The position numbers and the translations under genes are program-made. Below the pieces are notes generated by a model. The model was not told the origin of the DNA. It made no database searches and saw only the letters and a program-made list of their open reading frames with translations. Shown in pieces: positions 11,741-23,247 of a stretch of DNA of 64,000 nt. The first letter of the stretch is position 1. Every line of letters starts with the position of its first letter. The DNA is from Rhabditoides inermis. Its lineage: Eukaryota; Nematoda; Chromadorea; Rhabditida; Rhabditidae. Location of the stretch: NCBI GenBank assembly GCA_963966185.1, contig CAWZYM010000205.1, forward strand, positions 495,001 through 559,000. The letters run 5' to 3'.

Positions 11741-12150
11741 ATGTCCTGGATGGGGCAGTAGCAGTTGCCGGTGGCGGCAGACGGCGCCTGCTTCATGTCG
11801 CTCTTCTTCTCCTTCTTCTCCTCCTTCGACTGCTTCTCCTTCTTCTCCTTCTCCTCCTTCTCCTTGCGCGCCTTCGCGTCCGCCTTCTCAGAGTCCAGGT
11901 CCGTCTATGAGGCATACGGTAGGGTACAGTACTACCGTATAAAAAGTAACTACCGTATACCTTGGGCTGATCGTCGTCCTTTTCCTTTTTGATCTTCCAC
12001 TTGTCGGCGAGGTTGCCGTCGGCTGGCGGCGGTGGCGGAGGCGGCGGAGGCGGCTGTTTGGCCGCGTCTTCCGACGCACCCGGCTTCTTCTTATTCTTAT
12101 TTTTCGAACTCTAGAGAAGGAGGGGTTGAGAGAGAGAGAGAGAGGGGGGG

Positions 12151-12193
<43 letters not shown>

Positions 12194-12277
12194 ACTCACT
12201 GTACACCCGGCGGCGCTGATAAGAGTTAGCAGTAATAGCATGAAAATGTTTAGAATCACAGTGATGAACGCTGCCAT
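11719..12277 (-). CDS. Small signal-anchored, Lys/Glu-rich protein of unknown function
   Basis: Three exons (12200-12277, 11961-12110, 11719-11904) join in phase to 137 aa. Residues 2-24 are a hydrophobic signal or anchor (FITVILNIFMLLLLTLISAA). Next come a Lys-rich stretch, nine consecutive prolines, then alternating Lys/Glu that should form a highly charged helix (KEKEKEKKEKQSKEEKKEKK). The C-terminus is NCYCPIQDMPGAGKP. I do not recognise a family. The single start ATG precedes the signal and all junctions have GT/AG. The charged tail could be a coiled coil or simply disordered. It is transcribed in the same direction as the UGT and ShKT genes, with no sign of an operon. The 3' end has been tandemly duplicated downstream. 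Confidence 0.7.
12111..12199. repeat. GA tract filling the first intron of the 11719-12277 gene
   Basis: The 89-bp intron is almost wholly GAGAGA with short G runs and extends from the splice donor to within a few bases of the acceptor. Confidence 0.85.
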
Positions 12278-12539
12278 TGCAGGCAAACGCGAGGGGTGAG
12301 GGGGGACTAGAAAACGGTAGAAATGACCGCCCTCTCGCGGCACGCAACATGTCATGGTTGGACCAGACACGCTGATTTGACATGATTCGCGGGAATGATC
12401 GAGAATAATATCGAGATATGCAACCGTGCTAGTGATGCCCTGAATACTAGATGGCAGACAGGGGGGAGAGAGAGAGATCCTGGAGTGATGTAAAGGAATG
12501 CTAGAAATGATTGTTACGATACGAATTATTCGATTTCGA

Positions 12540-13440
12540 TCTGCTACACTGATACGAATTATTCGATTTCGATCTGCTACACTCTCTTAGGATTACGATA
12601 GGAGAATACTTTGATACGCTACATTCCCTTAGGATTACGATAGGAGAATATTTTGATCTGCTACACTCCCTTATGATTACGATAGAAAGTACTTTGATAT
12701 GCTACACTCTCTTTGAATTACCATAGACGAGTTATTTGATCTGTTACAATCCCTTAGGATTACGATAGGAGAAGAATTTAAACTGCTAGCTACACTTTCT
12801 TAGGATTGCGATAGACGAATAATTTTAACTGATACACTACCTTATGATCACGATAAATGTAAAATTCGATCTGCTTCACTACCTTAGGATTACGATAGAC
12901 GAATAATTTTATCTGTTACACTTTTTTAGGATTACGATAGAAGAATACTTTGATCTGCTACAATCCCTTAGGATTACGATAGGAGAATAGTTTGAACTGT
13001 TACACTCCCTTATGATCACGATAGGAGAATACTTTGATCTGCTACACTTCCTTAGGATTACGATAGGAGAATACATTGATTTGCTACACTCCTTAAGTAT
13101 TACGATGAACGAATAGTTTGATCTGCTACAATCCCTTAGGATTACGATAGGAGAATACTTTGATCTGTTACACTCCCTTATGATCACGATAGGATAATAC
13201 ATTGATCTGCTACACTCCCTTAGGATTACGATAGTAGAATACTTTGATCTGCTACACTCCCTTATGATCACGATAGGAGAATACTTTGATCTGCTACACT
13301 CCCTTAGGATTACGATAGGAGAATACATTGATCTGCTACACTCCCTTAGGATTACGGTAGGAGAATAATTTGATCTGTGACTCTCTTTTAATATGACGAC
13401 AGAAGCATAACTTTGTCTGCTACACTCCCTTAGGGTTACA
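12540..13440. repeat. 42-bp satellite array, about 20 copies
   Basis: Degenerate tandem units of 42 bp with the core GGATTACGATAGGAGAATA then TTTGATCTGCTACACTCCCT. Because 42 is a multiple of three, one minus-strand frame stays open for over 200 codons as a 14-residue repeat (YSPIVILRECSRSK). It has no signal peptide, start context or splice support, so I regard it as satellite. Related cores occur at 45.4 kb and 60.1 kb. Confidence 0.9.
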
Positions 13441-13720
13441 GGGAGACAAAATAAAATAAGACGACCATAAATTGGAAAGCGTAGTGAGAATTTCGTAGTA
13501 TTGATCACATTTGAAAGTTTGGTTGAATAGCGATCTAGCACTCCTCGCACATGAGTTGTTTAAAGTTTAATACATGTTGTTATCATCACTATCAACACTC
13601 GCTACGAATCATAATGTAAAATAATATTATTGTTCATTATTAAATGCTTATCGAACGCTTATTCCCGGTTCAACATGTACATACTGTAGAAATATATTCC
13701 GTATCAAATATTTGTTACTG

Positions 13721-13726
13721 TTTATT
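13721..13726 (-). promoter_or_regulatory. AATAAA signal of the ShKT gene
   Basis: TTTATT on the plus strand, about 30 bp downstream of the minus-strand stop codon at 13755. Confidence 0.5.
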
Positions 13727-13754
13727 ATTGCTTGATTATCGATCGTTCGTTCGG

Positions 13755-13898
13755 TCAGCATTTGCCGCACGTCTGTGGACACTGCTGCGCCATGAGATCG
13801 GCGTAGAGGGAGTTGGTGCAGAGGGCCTTGTTCTGGGTGCATTTCGCGTCCGGTTTGTCAGCGCACGCTGGAACGGACCTCTCTCTCTCCCTCTCTCT

Positions 13899-13959
<61 letters not shown>

Positions 13960-14148
13960 CCTTTCCTACTCACGTCCGGGTGCCGGTGGGACCCATACGC
14001 CGGGGCATCTGTTGCACGTAGCGGGACACTGCGCCGTCATCAGATCGAAGTACATGGTGTTGTTGCAGAGGTGGGCATTCTTGGCGCAGTCAGACCCGCC
14101 CCCCGCATTCTTTTTGTCCTCGCACGCTGAAGAGAGTTATAGAGTGAG

Positions 14149-14210
<62 letters not shown>

Positions 14211-15515
14211 CACCGGCAGCAGGGGCGGGCGCGGGCGGCGTTCCCGGACACCTGTTGCACGTCTTCGGACACTGCTCTGTCATCAGGTCGAAGTACATGG
14301 TGTTGTTGCAGAGCCTGGCGTTCGCGGCGCAATCGCTGCGTCCCGTGCGCGGATGGGTGTTGTCGGTGCAGTTCTGACCGCCAGCCTGTTCTCCCTGTCC
14401 GCCACCCTGTTCTTCCTGCCCGCCTTCCTCTGAACCGATCCTCAGTCATTCACATCCCGAAAAACGGTCTCACGACACTCGGTTTGATGTGACTGATGCG
14501 CTGCTCGAATACGGTGCTCTAACCTGACTCTCTCTATCTCTAACACTGTTGTGTTCCGTGATCTCTACTACTCCGCGACTCATGGCGAGAAAACTATAAC
14601 CGTTCACTACACTGCTACCCATATTCCTCAAAACAAGGTTGATAAGGGCGGAGGGGGGGGGGCTGGTTCGGATCGTCTTCGGATTCATGGTGTCTTTAAG
14701 ATACACTCTTCTTATCTTATTGAAAATGTTCGTCGCTATTATACTGGCCGTGTGTGTCAGCGTGTCGGTCGTAGTTTATCATATATCCCGAACGTCTTAG
14801 ACTCACAAATTTTCTGAACGACGTTACTTATATACAAAAGTTATTTCACTATGGCTATACTGGGCTCAGGCTATACTGGGTTTTTTGCAATCATTTTATT
14901 ACGCACTCGCAGTTCACATGATTTTAGGATTGTACCTTCATTTGAAAGCACATGCCGAACTAGCACTTTTATTAGTAGAACCTTCCAAGTTTGGAACTTC
15001 CTCTTTCTTCGATGACTTAATACGTGTAACAGAACCTACCAGTTTTAAAAAGAATCCCTCTTTACTAGACACTTTTCCACCCACCAGATTGCGCCGATTA
15101 TAGTTGTGCTTTGTATTATTCTCGTTGTTTGCATTTTTTATCAACTGCCGTATTTCTGTATTGCTTATGTGTATGTTATGTTTTGTTTTTAAAAAGGTAA
15201 TAAACTTCTTCTTTTTGCCTGGCCACTAACCTGTGGTGTTGTTTTTGCAACATAGATCCGAGTCGAGGTCCGTGTCAAAGACACACTCGTACGAAGTGTT
15301 CGCGTCACACGTGCCGCCCACGCACACGGTAGCATTGCCGCTGAACTCATCTGAAGAAAGGGATGAGAAAAGGAAGGAGAGAGGGGGAGAGAGAGGGGGG
15401 GGAGAAAGGTGATTATGTAGAGAGGCGGAGAGAAGTACACACCAATCAGAAGGTTTTCCGCTGAGCAGTTGGCGTGAACAGCCGGGAGAGCGAGAAGGAG
15501 GAGGAGAGCGAGCAT
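13755..15515 (-). CDS. Secreted protein with three ShKT (ShK-like cysteine) domains
   Basis: Five exons: 15443-15515, 15231-15350, 14214-14429, 13974-14126, 13755-13867. A signal peptide (MLALLLLLALPAVHA) is followed by a Cys-containing region (VCVGGTCDANTSYECVFDTD), a Gly/Gln-rich linker, and three ShKT modules, one per exon. The first two carry LCNNTMYFDLMT.QCP.TCNRC and the third LCTNSLYADLMAQQCPQTCGKC with the stop right after its last cysteine. Each module has the six-cysteine spacing ending CPxTCxxC. ShKT domains are abundant in nematode secreted and cuticle or surface proteins; some relatives elsewhere are channel-blocking toxins, but nothing here shows toxicity. Phase-1 introns between modules suggest growth by exon duplication. 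A LINE remnant lies in the second intron. Confidence 0.9.
13870..14210. repeat. CT and GA tracts in the ShKT gene introns
   Basis: The introns at 13868-13973 and 14127-14213 are mostly CT (plus strand) and GA (plus strand) respectively, so the polarity relative to the gene differs between adjacent introns. Confidence 0.85.
14550..15215 (+). pseudogene. Degraded non-LTR retrotransposon (LINE) 3' fragment
   Basis: Frameshifted pieces match the C-terminal part of the LINE polyprotein at 54.9 kb. One frame gives IENVRRYYTGRVCQRVGR (compare [17 protein letters not shown]) and another gives SHDFRIVPSFESTCRTS then FQVWNF (compare the ...[10 protein letters not shown]...YRLWNSLPP part of that copy). 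The fragment ends in GGTAATAAACTTCTTC, like the intact copy's tail. Antisense to the host ShKT gene, inside its intron. Confidence 0.75.
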
Positions 15516-15546
15516 CGTCGATCGGTGTGATGCATGTTCTCTCCTT

Positions 15547-15557
15547 CCGCCTTATAA
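15547..15557 (-). promoter_or_regulatory. TATA-like box of the ShKT gene
   Basis: CTTTATAAGG on the minus strand about 35 bp before the start codon at 15515; plausible core promoter position for a short leader. Confidence 0.4.
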
Positions 15558-16137
15558 AGCAGCCACTACCACGGACCTTTGCTCGAAGATACAAGCTGTC
15601 CAAACGGTTTTCCCCACGCATGGTTTGTTAGCATGAGCTTGACGACGATCTTGCGTCGCGGTTTGTGTGCGCAGTATGAATGTCAGTGAATTGTTGGCGG
15701 ACGGTTACTGCAAAACAATCCATATGCGTGGTAAAGCATATTGTTCGAATATCAGTTTCGATCAAAACAACAATCGAATTATGGGAGCTCTGTGAGATCG
15801 ATCGTTGCCTGAGACAACGAACAAGCTGCATTTGAGAAATGTTGAAACCATCTTTGATCTCTTTCTGGATATGTTTACCATACTGTGCTGACTTATATTC
15901 ATGCAAATTAACTAACTAACAAATAAAACAATCAAGAAGACCAAACGTGTCTACGTTTTAACACCAAGTGGCTATGAGCGTTTTTGAGACATCCTAGCCC
16001 ATTCCGCGTGCCTGTAAGCGGGATGTCGGGCAGTTTCTACACCGATTAGCATCTCGGATCGTCATTGTCTAGCTAGGCAGTTCCGCAAAACACCACTTCT
16101 CACCACTTTCACTTCCCACACTCAACCTAAGACGTAT

Positions 16138-16468
16138 TATCTGTTAAAAAGTACTTGCGTAAAGATATTAAGTTTGTCTTGACCCAATTCAACAAAAGCG
16201 CATGCATAAAACGTTTACAAATACTAAAACAAACCTGCGCCTCTCTCTTTCCCCCCTCTCTCTCTCCTCTCTTCTCTCCGTCTTCTCTCTCTCTCTCTAG
16301 ACGTATGACGTTATTCATTTGTATTGTTATATTTCATCTGTCAGTGTCCACTGTCCGTTATGCGCAGGTTTGTGTTAGTATTTGTAAACGTTTTATGCAT
16401 GCGCTTTTGTTGAATTGGGTCAAGACAAACTTAATATCTTTACGCAAGTACTTTTTAACAGATAATAT
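16138..16468. mobile_element. Long-TIR palindromic element, copy 2
   Basis: Arms at about 16138-16243 and 16364-16468 are reverse complements (TTAAAAAGTACTTGCG ... TTGACCCAATTCAACAAAAG ... AAACAAACCTGC). The spacer is a CT tract and an AT-rich segment. A further family-like scrap (TGTGCTTTTGTTGAATTTC) follows at 16470-16490. Confidence 0.85.
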
Positions 16469-16889
16469 ATGTGCTTTTGTTGAATTTCATAGAAATTTCT
16501 TCTCTTTCTGATTCCCAAGCTCTGTCGTTAATTAGTACGCATAGAACTATTATGTGACACATTTTATGATGTGACGCACAATGTTGCGTGTATATGTAAC
16601 TATATTTTTCTTGGTATTGTATAGAAACTCTTCTCCCTCTTCTCTCTCTTCACTCTTCTCTCTTCTCTCTCTTCTATCTCTTCTCTCTCTTCTCTCTCTT
16701 CTCCCTCTTCTCCCTCTTCTCTCTCTTCTCTTACTTTTCCCTCTTCTCCCTCTTCTCTCTCTTCTCTCTCTATATATATATCTCTCTTTATCTCTCTCTC
16801 TCCCTCTCGCACGAGATGCTCGCTCTTCCTCTCGTTGTATTTTACCCCCGACATCTGCACTCTCGCCGCCGCCCGCAGCGAGGGGCGGG

Positions 16890-17194
16890 GCTCTGCACTT
16901 TTGGGTGCAAGTTGGGTGCACGTTGGAAAAAGTCGGCGGTCAGCGTGACGGGAAGGAAGGAAGCGCTGGCCTTTCGCCTAATGCGCGCGCGGGATCGCGC
17001 ATAACTTCTTTCAGAGAAGAGATACAAAGATGCCATCAATTAGTGATCTGGCCTACGGAACCGTGCGAATCTAACTAACATGAATTGGATGAGTTCACAT
17101 TCCTGCTAACATGATTTTTGGATATAGCTTCTTGAAAATTCTGGCGCGAGCCCTATCCTAAGCCAAAAGAGAGGGCGCTGCGCGCCCTCTCTAA
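16890..17194 (+). mobile_element. Helitron-like non-autonomous element, copy with hairpin 3' end
   Basis: Shares about 300 bp with 31513-31810 in opposite orientation (GCGCGGGATCGCGCATAACT; TTCTTGAAAATTCTGGCGCG). It ends in a perfect 10-bp-stem hairpin GAGAGGGCGC-TGC-GCGCCCTCTC, then CTAA and a host T, as expected for a Helitron 3' terminus (CTRR|T). No terminal inverted repeats and no target duplication are seen. The 5' end is not defined. Confidence 0.6.
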
Positions 17195-17655
17195 TGACAC
17201 ACTTTCAGTTGTTTCAATCCAACCGTTTAGTTCGATTGCATGCAACACTTTGGTCATACAATTGTTCAACTGTGACTTGGAAATGTGTGCCCTTTCACTT
17301 TCCGATTCGCGGTCAAGGGCGCGAGAGCCGCGAGAGAGTAGTATCCTAGTTGCCCGCGTGAAATCACCTAATGCGCGCGTTTCCACATTTGACCGAGACA
17401 GCATGCTGCCATATGCGCTTCACATACGCAAGTTTCCGGTGTGTTGATTGGCATTTTGCTGTTTTATTCACGTGAACACAATGTTTCAACACAACATCTG
17501 TGAGTCTAGCGCGTTTGCAAATCAGTCTCACTCTTTTTACGAGAGTGGTTAGAGTGGTTAGAGAATGTTAAAAACTTGTTATATCGTTCATTTGATTCTT
17601 TGTGGTATTTTGCTATTTTGCTGTCCTACAAAAGTGAGTAGCCACCATCTTCCAG

Positions 17656-19320
17656 ATGAAGGTTGGCGTTCTGGTCATTTGGATTCTGCTGTCACTTTGG
17701 CTGATGTACGTCGGATTCTTCACATACAGGTAATTTGATGATTTTTTTAGCATTGTCTGGAATGTGTATTAAAGGGAGTGTACACTCTGAATTTCGAGGT
17801 TGAGTTAGCACCGGGATGTGAAAATATGAGGAAAATGATGCACTTTTGTCAATACAACTATGTGTCGAAGATACCTATAAGTCGATGAAAAGTTCTGTTG
17901 AACATTGAAAATTGGCACCAATTGGCACCAATTTCTGCATTTTGACACATTTTGCGCTCAATTTTCATCTATTTGCAGGCATTTTCAGAAAATAGTTGTA
18001 TTGACAAAAATACATAGTTTTCATCATATTTTCACATCCCGGTGCTAACTCCCCTTCGAATTTCAGAGTGTACACTCCCTTTAAAAATATTTCAGGTATG
18101 TGCACCTTCAAACCGACATCGACGATCTGTTCGTCATATCAGCTACAGTCTACAAAACGCCGTGAGTGCCCGTGTCCTAACAAATTCATTGACACGTACA
18201 TACGTCAGCGCTCAGCGCCGGTTGGTTTGTTCTAGTACCATGCACGGCAAAATGCGACTGATGAATGAAGAGAAACAATCTATGCGTTTTCCTATGGAAG
18301 TCTGAGTGATGGCATGTTTCCAAAGAAATACTGCGGATTTTGAACGTTGAAACATTGCAATTGTGAGGAAAAAGAGAATTTACAGGCCCTCTCTTTCGCT
18401 GCTCGTGCTATCGCGAACGGGTGAGATCGACCCTCTCAGGTGGGCGTTGTCACATTGAAATATGCACGGCCCGGATAGTTGCACAGCGCGTCTCACAGAG
18501 AGAGAGAGAGCGGCTGGCGCGTAGGCTGCCCCGCGAGTGAATGAGCGCGTAGCGATTTCAAGAAAGAAATTATGGCGCTCAACCGCTTGCTGACAAATTT
18601 GCAAAAGAGCAGAGTATTGCGTGTGTGCGGCGCGGTCGTGGGCCTGACCGCTCTCGACTGTGCAACTATCCGGACCGTGATATGAGGTGGAAACGTGGAA
18701 TATACGATTTTTCAACAACTCGCCAAATGCAATCATTCATAAAAAAGAGATTATAACAAGCTGCTAAAGATAGGGGGTCGTAAAAGGAAGGGGGACGCTA
18801 ATAAAAGTAAAGGGGACGCAAGGGGCCTAAAATATATGAAACGACATTTCCATTTTCCAGACGCCTGATCGCAATGGCGGCAAATGGCGACGAGACCGTG
18901 CTACAAATGCGGTAAGTTTTTTTTGAATAAGAAGAAATGCTTTGAACCCATAAAACATATCAGCATAAAGTCTAATATTTAGTTCCGCCACCACTCCGCT
19001 CGTCCGTCCCGCATTTGAAAATTGCGCGCGCGCGAAAGTTTGAATGTGCATTTATTCGCGTGCTCTCGCATGTCTATCGATTTTCGCCGTCTCGCACTCT
19101 GCGCTCTCTGCGCTCTCTACTGGCGGCTGACAGATTTGCCCACCCACTGTACGTTTCACTGAACAATTTCATACCATTGTGGTTTGATTTTAAAAAAAAA
19201 GTATAAACGCGATGACGTGAGCTGTTTATTCCTTCTGTATATTCAGCCCTGCCACGTCCCTTCTTCACGACACTACGTCACATGCGATGATCGCGGAAGC
19301 ATCGATCGATGCGAGTGAAG

Positions 19321-19368
<48 letters not shown>

Positions 19369-19417
19369 GGAGTGAGGGAGGGAGGGAGGGAGAGGGAGAG
19401 AGGGAGAGAGAGAGAGG

Positions 19418-19452
<35 letters not shown>

Positions 19453-19574
19453 AGAGAGAGAGAGGGAGGGAGGGAGGGAGAGGGAGAGAGGGAGAGAGAG
19501 AGAGGGAGAGAGAGAGAGAGGAGAGAGAGAGAGGGGGAGAGAGAGAGGGAGAGAGAGAGAGGGAGGGAGGGAGG

Positions 19575-19627
<53 letters not shown>

Positions 19628-19630
19628 AGG

Positions 19631-19672
<42 letters not shown>

Positions 19673-19729
19673 GAGGGAGGGAGGGAGAGAGAGAGAGAGA
19701 GAGGGGGGGGAGGGAGAGAGGGAGGGAGG

Positions 19730-19765
<36 letters not shown>

Positions 19766-19802
19766 AGAGAGAGAGGGAGAGAGAGAGAGGGAGGGAGGGA
19801 GG

Positions 19803-19853
<51 letters not shown>

Positions 19854-19856
19854 AGG

Positions 19857-19905
<49 letters not shown>

Positions 19906-19960
19906 AGGGAGGGAGAGAGAGAGAGAGAGAGAGGGGGGGGGAGGGAGAGAGGGAGGGAGG

Positions 19961-20005
<45 letters not shown>

Positions 20006-20741
20006 GGGGGGAGGGAGGGAGAGAGAGGGGGGGGGAGAGAGATTCCCTTCCAGGCATCAAAGTGACGGTGGAGGAGCAGAAGTCCGCGGCGCTCACCAAC
20101 CTAATGGGCCGTGTGCAACTCAAGGTGAAAGTGGTTTCAATTTATTGTTTCAATTCGCGAACGTTGTTTCACAGGAGTTCTGTTCTGACACAGTTCGGTC
20201 TAGCTTCAAAGACTCTTGTATTACTACTCCGCGGAAAGCAATATCTCTCATTGAAAACAATTTTAAAAAAAAATACGAATGCTCGCCACCCGAGAGATGC
20301 GGACTCCAACTGTATACCATGAGATTCAAAAGCATTATCTCGCATTTAAAAAAAACATTTAAACGAATCTTTGTAGCTCGCCACCCGAGACGCGGACACT
20401 GGCCGACACGGAACGGTGCTGTGCGCGGCGCCTCTCCATCTCAGGGACTGGCCCGCCGCCATGACTGGTGAGGAACGGGAAGGGAGGGGGGAGTTGCGGA
20501 GAAGGGCGCATAGTCTGACCTTTCACTTTTGTGAGCTCCAGTATTTTGGATAGGCATATACTTGTTGAGGGGGGGGGTCGCAAAACGATATATTAGGGTC
20601 TGGCTCCTCACCAGGAACTGGCACGCCAGCTAGGACCGCTATGACTGGGGGGGGGCATTGACACCGAATGTAGTCCTGATTGTACTCGCCACGCAGCCTT
20701 AGCTCTCTTTTAGTATTCTATCGCGTCTCTGATCGTGGAAA

Positions 20742-20793
<52 letters not shown>

Positions 20794-21217
20794 CGCTGCG
20801 CACTTTCCGATTGCGTGTTTGGAACTTGTGTAAACCAGAGAAAACTTGTGTGAACCATGCGTATTTTGATATCGACACTTGTAACACTCGTTAACTCGCA
20901 CCCATCCCGGAATGTATCGAAAATCCGGTGAACTAACAACTTCGAGGTCTCTCGTGCCGCCAAGTGTTCGTACCGCCCCTTCAAGCCACGCCCCCTCGTT
21001 CAGGCCTGGCCACCTCTCTCTCGCACGGCGCGTTCGCGCACCTCCCGCACACCGAGCTGCCCGTGCCGCTATTCAAGACACTGCTCGCATTCCAGAAGGC
21101 TGGAGTCGCCAGGTGGGTATGGTGGGCTCTCTCTCTCTCTCTCTCGCTCGCTATCTCTCTCTCTCATCTCTTTCTACCTTCCCCTTCCTCCACTACTTCT
21201 TGTGTGAGAGAGAGAGT

Positions 21218-21309
<92 letters not shown>

Positions 21310-23194
21310 TTCCAGACTGCACCCTTGGCTGTCGATGCACGCCACGCAGGACTTCGACCCGAACCCCGAGCTGGCCAAGCACGGCAAGACACTCGCTTAT
21401 GTGGACTGCTACCAGCTGTATCGGTGAGTCGATATGTTTTTATAATCTTTTAAAGTTCCCGCCATTTCTCATTTCTCATTTTTCATTTCTCAATAACCCA
21501 TATGACACCTGTATTGTTGAGAGGTATTTTTTTCGGTTTTGATCAGCTTCCAGCTGTATCGGTGGGTGGCAATCAATAATATCGATTGGTATCATCATTA
21601 TTATCATCTAATCATTCATATGGCTACCAGCTCTATCGGTGCGTCAATATGTTATAAAGTTATAATGTGTTTAAAGTTCCCGCCCATTTTCGATTCCAAA
21701 TATACAAATCGCACCATAAACACATAAACTACGATTGCAACCTGAAATACCAATGCTCAACGACATCGGCTGAGAATTGAATTCTTTTTCAATCAATTCC
21801 TAATCTTATTTGGATCAGGCGGTTTCACTTCGGATCGAGTGATCTTCATTTCAAACATTCATCTTATCGATCGGAGGCTAAACGTTAAAGACGACAAAAA
21901 ATCGAAAAGACACTGCAGATCCTCCATGCTAGACACTACCAACGCTATACCGTAGTATCATTCACTGCGCGCCATCGAATGATACCGCGCGTGTTACTGT
22001 AATGATTGACCTGGTGTGTGATAAGTCTATGCGTGTTTCTTTCATTTTTTGTCGCGTTTATCTCTCGCGATCGCACATTGTTCCGTGTTCTATAGATCAC
22101 AATCACAGTTCTTTTGCAACAGCGCCTGCCATTGTAAACGTGAATGTGCTCCCAGCTGCGTTTGATCAGTTTTTTTGTGTGTTTACGTGATTATATGAAA
22201 CCAGCTGTAGCCAGCTGAAACAAAGTTTGATACAAGGCATGAAACAAAATTTTCGAACCAAAATTAGCCAGTAGAAAACGGAAAAAAACATATTCACTTG
22301 AAAAATTTTACTTATTCAGTTATTAATAAATCGGTTATCCACAAATTGTCAAATCTGAGCGCTGATATCTTACAATCACTATCTGAAACTTATGAAAAGA
22401 AAATTCGAAGGAAAATTGGAAACCGGAATGACATATAGTAGGCTCGCAAATGAGTTTCACTCTTTTCATGAGAGATATTAGGGTGGTTAGAGAAAGATCA
22501 CGATCCTTTCAATGAGGTTTTCAAATTGACAAAACTTTGCGAGAGCGTTACCACTACGCTAGCTAGGTGTGGTGACAGCTTTGCGAATACGAACTGTGAA
22601 CGCGAGAAGAAATGTTCACTGTCCAACAGTTTAGGGTACTGTAAAACTATTGGACAACATACATTGGGTTCTCCTTGACCCCTCCTTGATGTTTTTGACG
22701 AGAAATATTGAGCTGTGCGCAAAGGGAATATATGAGATGCTGATGCTGATGATGTTTTCATACCAGCCACGCAAGAGTAAGGGTTGTAAGGGTATGATGA
22801 ATGATCGTTCGGTATGAGAGAGAAAAATTAATTTTTAAAAAAACAAGTGTTTTGTGAGTTATTGACATAGCAAGTGTTGAAAACATGCTTGAAATTGAAA
22901 ATACATTTGAGAAAAGTCAATTTTATTCAGCGAATCCGCGCAGTTTCTGATCTTCTCTTCTCTCGATGAATTCGTCATACCACATCTCGAGCCGAACTAC
23001 GTGCAGGTATATTGGTAGATCAGCAGGTAGATCAGTCGATCAGCTGGTAGATCAGTCGATTAAATGGTAGATCAGTAGATCAGCAGGTAGATCAGTTGTT
23101 CAGGAGTTCCACACAGTCTTCTCCTCCAACACCGACGCTGTGATGGCGTACAACGTGAGAAGGAGCCGGAACTACATACATAGTGAGTGACTCC

Positions 23195-23247
<53 letters not shown>

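Larger units (their letters stand above)
15516..17655. other. Intergenic region with two transposon copies
   Basis: Between the divergent ShKT and GT92 genes I see no coding exon. It holds a palindromic MITE-like element (16138-16468), a pyrimidine-rich stretch (about 16620-16810) and a Helitron-like element ending at 17194. The remainder (15560-16130 and 17200-17650) shows no feature beyond the TATA-like site near the ShKT gene. Confidence 0.6.

Noticed and set aside
19278..20471. Reading frames of 281-394 codons on both strands
   Set aside because: Translations of a GA/CT array (Arg-Glu or Ser-Leu repeats); no gene.
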